A stretch of 64,000 nucleotides of DNA from Sphingomonas sp. LaA6.9. Lineage in GTDB: Bacteria > Pseudomonadota > Alphaproteobacteria > Sphingomonadales > Sphingomonadaceae. This document shows positions 60,895-64,000 of the stretch, in pieces (position 1 is the first letter of the stretch; the number at the start of each line of letters is the position of its first letter). The stretch is from contig NZ_JAKVIO010000023.1 in the NCBI RefSeq assembly GCF_022601895.1, forward strand, positions 1-64,000, read 5' to 3'. A model generated the notes under the pieces. It was not told the DNA's origin. It worked only from the letters and a program-made list of their open reading frames with translations, and did not search any database. The translations under genes were made by a program, and so were the position numbers.

Positions 60895-62414
60895 GCCACC
60901 CCCGGAAGCTCCGTCAGCGCCGCGACCTTGCCTTCGGCAATCAGCGCGGTGGCGGCAAGGATGTCGGGGTGAAAATGGCGGTCGTCGACCAGCGTGGGCA
61001 CCTTGGTACGCAGCAGCGCGCGACCCGATTCCAGCGTCGCGCTCGACGCAAGCGGCGCGTGGAAGTCGCAGCCCTGTGCGGCGGCCAGATATTCGATGCC
61101 GAGCACCGCGGCGAGATTGTCGGCCATGCCGAGCAGGCGGCGTGCGCCGTGCGCGGCCATCGAGACATGGTCTTCCTGATTGGCCGAGGTCGGGATCGAA
61201 TCGACGCTCGCGGGATAGGCCTTTTGCTTGTTCTCGGAGACGAGCGCGGCGGCGGTGACCTGCGGGATCATGAAGCCCGAATTGAGCCCCGGCTTGGGGG
61301 TGAGAAAGGCGGGGAGTCCCGACAGCGCAGGATCGACGAGCATCGCGGTGCGGCGCTCGGAGATCGAGCCGATCTCGCAGAGCGCAAGCGCGATCATGTC
61401 GGCGGCGAAGGCGACGGGCTCGGCATGGAAATTGCCACCCGACAGCGCCTCGTCGGCATCGGGGAAAATCAGCGGATTGTCCGAAACGCCATTGGCTTCG
61501 GTCCCGAGCGTGGTCGCTGCCTGACGCAGCACGTCGAGCGCGGCGCCCATCACCTGCGGCTGGCAGCGCAGGCAATAGGGATCCTGCACGCGCGGATCGT
61601 CGGTCTTGTGCGACGCCCGGATCGCCGACCCCGCCATCAGCGCGCGCAGCGCCGCGGCGGTCTCGATCTGGCCCTTGTGGCGGCGCAGATCATGGATCCG
61701 CGGATCGAAGGGCGTGTCCGACCCCTTGGCGGCCTCGACCGAAAGCGCACCCGTGACGAGCGCCGACTGGAAAAGCCGTTCGGCCTCGAACAGGGCTGCG
61801 AGCGCGTTGGCGCACGAGAATTGCGTTCCGTTGAGTAGCGCGAGCCCTTCCTTCGGGCCGAGTGTCAGCGGTGCGAGTCCGGCTTCGGCGAGCGCGGCAT
61901 TGGCCTGCAATCGCTCGCCGTCGAGAAAGATTTCACCGACGCCGATCATCGCAGCGGCAAGATGCGAAAGCGGAGCCAGATCGCCCGACGCCCCCACCGA
62001 TCCTTGTGCGGGGATGACAGGGGTCAGCCCCCTGGCGAGCATCGCTTCAAGCAGGGTGATGGTTGCCGGGCGGACGCCCGAGGCGCCCTGTGAGAGACTG
62101 GCGAGCTTCAGCGCCATCATCAGCCGCGCGACGGAAACGGGCATCGGCTCTCCGACGCCCGCGGCGTGGCTCAGCACGATATTGCGCTGGAGCGTTTCGA
62201 GATCTTCGTCACCGATGCGGACGCTGGCGAGCTTTCCAAAGCCCGTGTTGATGCCATAGACGGGCGCGCCCTTGGCAAGGATGCGTTCCACCGCGGCCGC
62301 ACTCTCGGCAATCAGCGGATAGGCGGCGGCGTCGAGCACGGGCGTTGCGCCGCGATAGATGGTGCGCCAGTCGGCAAGCGGGACCTGACCCGGCTTGATC
62401 GTGATGTTCGTCAT
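60891..62414 (-). CDS. hutH: Histidine ammonia-lyase
   Basis: HutH removes ammonia from histidine to give urocanate. The 507-residue protein has the MIO-forming Ala-Ser-Gly in [16 protein letters not shown], the Tyr loop [12 protein letters not shown] at the N-terminus, and [17 protein letters not shown]. Length is normal. I start at ATG 62414 (GGAAGGG ahead), overlapping the hutI stop by 4 bases. It catalyses the first step and sits second in the hutI-hutH-hutG-hutU operon. Confidence 0.96.
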   Translation of the reverse strand: MTNITIKPGQVPLADWRTIYRGATPVLDAAAYPLIAESAAAVERILAKGAPVYGINTGFGKLASVRIGDEDLETLQRNIVLSHAAGVGEPMPVSVARLMMALKLASLSQGASGVRPATITLLEAMLARGLTPVIPAQGSVGASGDLAPLSHLAAAMIGVGEIFLDGERLQANAALAEAGLAPLTLGPKEGLALLNGTQFSCANALAALFEAERLFQSALVTGALSVEAAKGSDTPFDPRIHDLRRHKGQIETAAALRALMAGSAIRASHKTDDPRVQDPYCLRCQPQVMGAALDVLRQAATTLGTEANGVSDNPLIFPDADEALSGGNFHAEPVAFAADMIALALCEIGSISERRTAMLVDPALSGLPAFLTPKPGLNSGFMIPQVTAAALVSENKQKAYPASVDSIPTSANQEDHVSMAAHGARRLLGMADNLAAVLGIEYLAAAQGCDFHAPLASSATLESGRALLRTKVPTLVDDRHFHPDILAATALIAEGKVAALTELPGVA

Positions 62415-63622
62415 AGACCCTTCCACACACGCGCATGGAGCGGGTTCGCGCCCATGCGATAGACAAGTTCGGCGGGACGCTCGACGTCCCAGATTGCGAG
62501 GTCGCAGCTCTTGCCCGCCTCCAGCGTGCCCGTTTCGCCGAGGAGGCCAAGAGCACGCGCGGCCTCACGCGTCACGCCTGCGAGGCATTCGTCGACGGTG
62601 AGACGGAACAGGGTCGCCGCCATGTTCATCACGAGCAGCAGCGAGGTGAGCGGAGAAGTGCCAGGATTGCAGTCGGTCGCAAGCGCGATCGGGACGCCTG
62701 CCGCGCGCAGGGCGTCGATCGGCGGCAGCTTCGTCTCGCGCGTGAAGTAAAAGGCACCGGGCAGCAGCACCGCGACGCTCCCCGCCTTCGCCATCGCCTC
62801 GATCCCGACATCGTCGAGAAATTCGAGATGGTCGGCCGAAAGCGCGTCGAAGCCCGCGGCGAGCGCGGCGCCGTGGAGGTTGGAAAGCTGCTCGGCATGG
62901 AGCTTGACGGGCAGGCCGTGAACGCGCGCCGCCTCGAAAACGCGCGAGACCTGACCGGGGGTGAATCCGATGCCTTCGCAGAACGCGTCGACCGCATCGG
63001 CAAGCCCTTCGGTGGCGACCGCGGGGATCATCTCGTTGCAGATCAGGTCGACATAGCCATCGGCATTGTCCGTGAATTCGGGCGGCAACGCATGCGCACC
63101 AAGAAAGGTGGTGGTGACGCGGACATCGCGCTCGGCCCCCAATCGGCGCGCCGCGCGGAGCATCTTGAGTTCGGCCTCGGTCGAGAGGCCATAGCCCGAC
63201 TTGACCTCGATCGTGGTCAGCCCCTCGGCGACCAGCGCGTCAAGCCTGTCGAGTGCCGAGGCGACCAGTTCTTCCTCGCTCGCCGCGCGCGTCGCCGTCA
63301 TCGTCGAGACGATTCCGCCGCCCGCACGTGCGATGTCGGCATAGCTGGCACCCGCCAGCCGCAGCTCGAACTCATGCGCGCGATTGCCTGCGTGGATCAG
63401 GTGCGTGTGGCAATCGATGAAGCCCGGCGTGATCCAGCGGCCTTCGCAGTCGATGATCTCGGCCGCATCATAGCGTGCATCGACGGGGCCGGCGTGGACG
63501 ATGCGGCCATCCTTCGCCGCAACCATGCCATTCTCGATCGTACCCGCTGCCGTCATCGTCGCCAGCCGGGCATTGGTCCAGATGCGATCGCAGCGATGTG
63601 TGGAGTCGGTTGCCATGCGCAT
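62411..63622 (-). CDS. hutI: Imidazolonepropionase
   Basis: HutI hydrolyses imidazolone-5-propionate to formiminoglutamate. The 403-residue amidohydrolase has [27 protein letters not shown] (zinc His-x-His), [30 protein letters not shown] (zinc His) and [14 protein letters not shown] (zinc Asp). The start may be ATG 63622 or ATG 63616, as neither has a strong Shine-Dalgarno; TTG 63634 is also possible. It is first in the minus-strand operon. The palindrome at 63643-63660 covers its promoter. Confidence 0.95.
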   Translation of the reverse strand: MRMATDSTHRCDRIWTNARLATMTAAGTIENGMVAAKDGRIVHAGPVDARYDAAEIIDCEGRWITPGFIDCHTHLIHAGNRAHEFELRLAGASYADIARAGGGIVSTMTATRAASEEELVASALDRLDALVAEGLTTIEVKSGYGLSTEAELKMLRAARRLGAERDVRVTTTFLGAHALPPEFTDNADGYVDLICNEMIPAVATEGLADAVDAFCEGIGFTPGQVSRVFEAARVHGLPVKLHAEQLSNLHGAALAAGFDALSADHLEFLDDVGIEAMAKAGSVAVLLPGAFYFTRETKLPPIDALRAAGVPIALATDCNPGTSPLTSLLLVMNMAATLFRLTVDECLAGVTREAARALGLLGETGTLEAGKSCDLAIWDVERPAELVYRMGANPLHARVWKGL

Positions 63623-63642
63623 AGACTTGCTCAATCACCCGC

Positions 63643-63660
63643 ATTATGTCTAGACATAAT
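63643..63660. promoter_or_regulatory. 18-bp perfect palindrome, probable HutC operator
   Basis: ATTATGTCTAGACATAAT is self-complementary and sits between the divergent hutI and hutF starts, 20 bases from one and 23 from the other. The TGTCTAGACA core is of the type bound by GntR/HutC regulators, so urocanate-responsive repression of both transcripts is likely. No hutC lies inside the window; it may follow hutF. Confidence 0.7.
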
Positions 63661-63683
63661 ATTCGCCGCTTGAGGATGACCCG

Positions 63684-64000
63684 ATGACGACGCTCTGGTT
63701 CGAAACTGCCCTGCTCCCCGACGGCTGGGGCGATCGCGTCCGGGTTGCGATCGAGGACGGACGCATCGCCTCGGTCGTGCGCGGTGTCGATCCCGCGCAC
63801 AGCGACGAGCGCCACGCGATCGCGGTTTCGGGCCAGTGCAATGTCCACAGCCATGCCTTTCAGCGTGGCATGGCGGGGCTTTCGGAACATCGCGGCGACG
63901 GCAGCCGCGACGACAATTTCTGGAGCTGGCGCGAGGTGATGTACCGCTTCCTCGATCGCCTCACGCCCGATGATATAGAGGCGATCACTGCGCAGGCCTA
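63684..64000 (+). CDS. hutF: Formimidoylglutamate deiminase, cut by the window end
   Basis: HutF hydrolyses formiminoglutamate to formylglutamate and ammonia. Only the first 105 residues are present: MTTLWFETALLPDGWGDRV, then GQCNVHSHAFQRGMAGLSEH with the zinc-binding His-x-His, and NFWSWREVMYRFLDRLTPDD. These are characteristic of HutF; the full protein is about 450 residues. The frame is open to base 64000. It is divergent from hutI across the palindrome. Together with HutG it defines the five-step histidine pathway. Confidence 0.92.
   Translation, partial: MTTLWFETALLPDGWGDRVRVAIEDGRIASVVRGVDPAHSDERHAIAVSGQCNVHSHAFQRGMAGLSEHRGDGSRDDNFWSWREVMYRFLDRLTPDDIEAITAQA

Noticed and set aside
1-64000. 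tRNA, rRNA, CRISPR, prophage or insertion sequences
   Set aside because: No cloverleaf, repeat-spacer array, integrase, transposase or phage structural gene could be recognised by eye in any intergenic gap.

Overview
The window is chromosomal DNA from a sphingomonad (order Sphingomonadales, family Sphingomonadaceae; genus not resolved). The evidence is high GC content, a soluble-type serine palmitoyltransferase with its dedicated acyl carrier protein (sphingolipids replace much of the LPS in this group), an extended L21 protein, and an N-acetylglucosamine (Nag) locus built around a TonB receptor and a fused PTS. I saw no tRNA, rRNA, CRISPR array, insertion sequence or prophage. Gene content is mostly core, with short accessory stretches.

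Layout. 0-2.6 kb: end of the alpha operon (rpsM, rpsK, rpoA, rplQ), with hairpins on both sides of rpoA and a structured leader before rplQ. 2.7-19.2 kb: a mixed region with a DUF1508 protein, a DUF4136 protein, a beta-class glutathione transferase, a TMEM175-type gene remnant, a prolyl oligopeptidase, guaA, cupin/VOC/RidA proteins, an ArsR-SRPBCC-DUF998-DUF4287 operon with a 19-bp palindrome, an MFS carrier, a YeeE/YedE sulfur transporter, a periplasmic glycerophosphodiesterase and a PAP2 protein. 19.4-24.6 kb: panB, yfgM-like, bamB, der, a TusA-like protein and an Hpt protein. 24.7-38.6 kb: a membrane-lipid region, described below. 38.6-44.6 kb: proB, obg, rpmA and rplU, the usual cluster but split by acetyltransferases and a TetR/hydrolase pair. 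44.8-58.4 kb: GlcNAc/chitin utilisation, with nagA, an SIS deaminase and a GntR regulator divergent from a TonB receptor, a GH20 hexosaminidase, an EIIA-HPr-EI fusion and EIICB, followed by a lipoprotein serine hydrolase. 58.4-64 kb: histidine utilisation, hutU-hutG-hutH-hutI on the minus strand and divergent hutF cut by the window end; HutF plus HutG indicates the five-step route through formylglutamate.

The most interesting part is 24.7-38.6 kb. Around spt and acpR it holds a GNAT acyltransferase of the size and type of bacterial ceramide synthase, an FA2H-like di-iron hydroxylase (a candidate for the 2-hydroxy acyl chain typical of sphingomonad sphingolipids), LptF/LptG, a diacylglycerol/ceramide-kinase-type enzyme translationally coupled to a nucleotidyltransferase resembling Tam41 (CDP-diacylglycerol synthase), a CHASE3 hybrid histidine kinase directly downstream of spt, a lone PycTM-like membrane protein, and an extended SDR that could be a 3-ketosphinganine reductase. 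The family assignments come from motifs seen in the translated sequence. Their combination into one sphingolipid synthesis, modification and sensing module is inference.

Regulatory DNA of note: a five-fold 11-12 bp repeat of an ATTGG core before the Nag TonB receptor, an 18-bp perfect palindrome between hutI and hutF, a ladder of AATCG-N4-CGATT palindromes between a VOC gene and a RidA gene, and mutually exclusive stems before rplQ.
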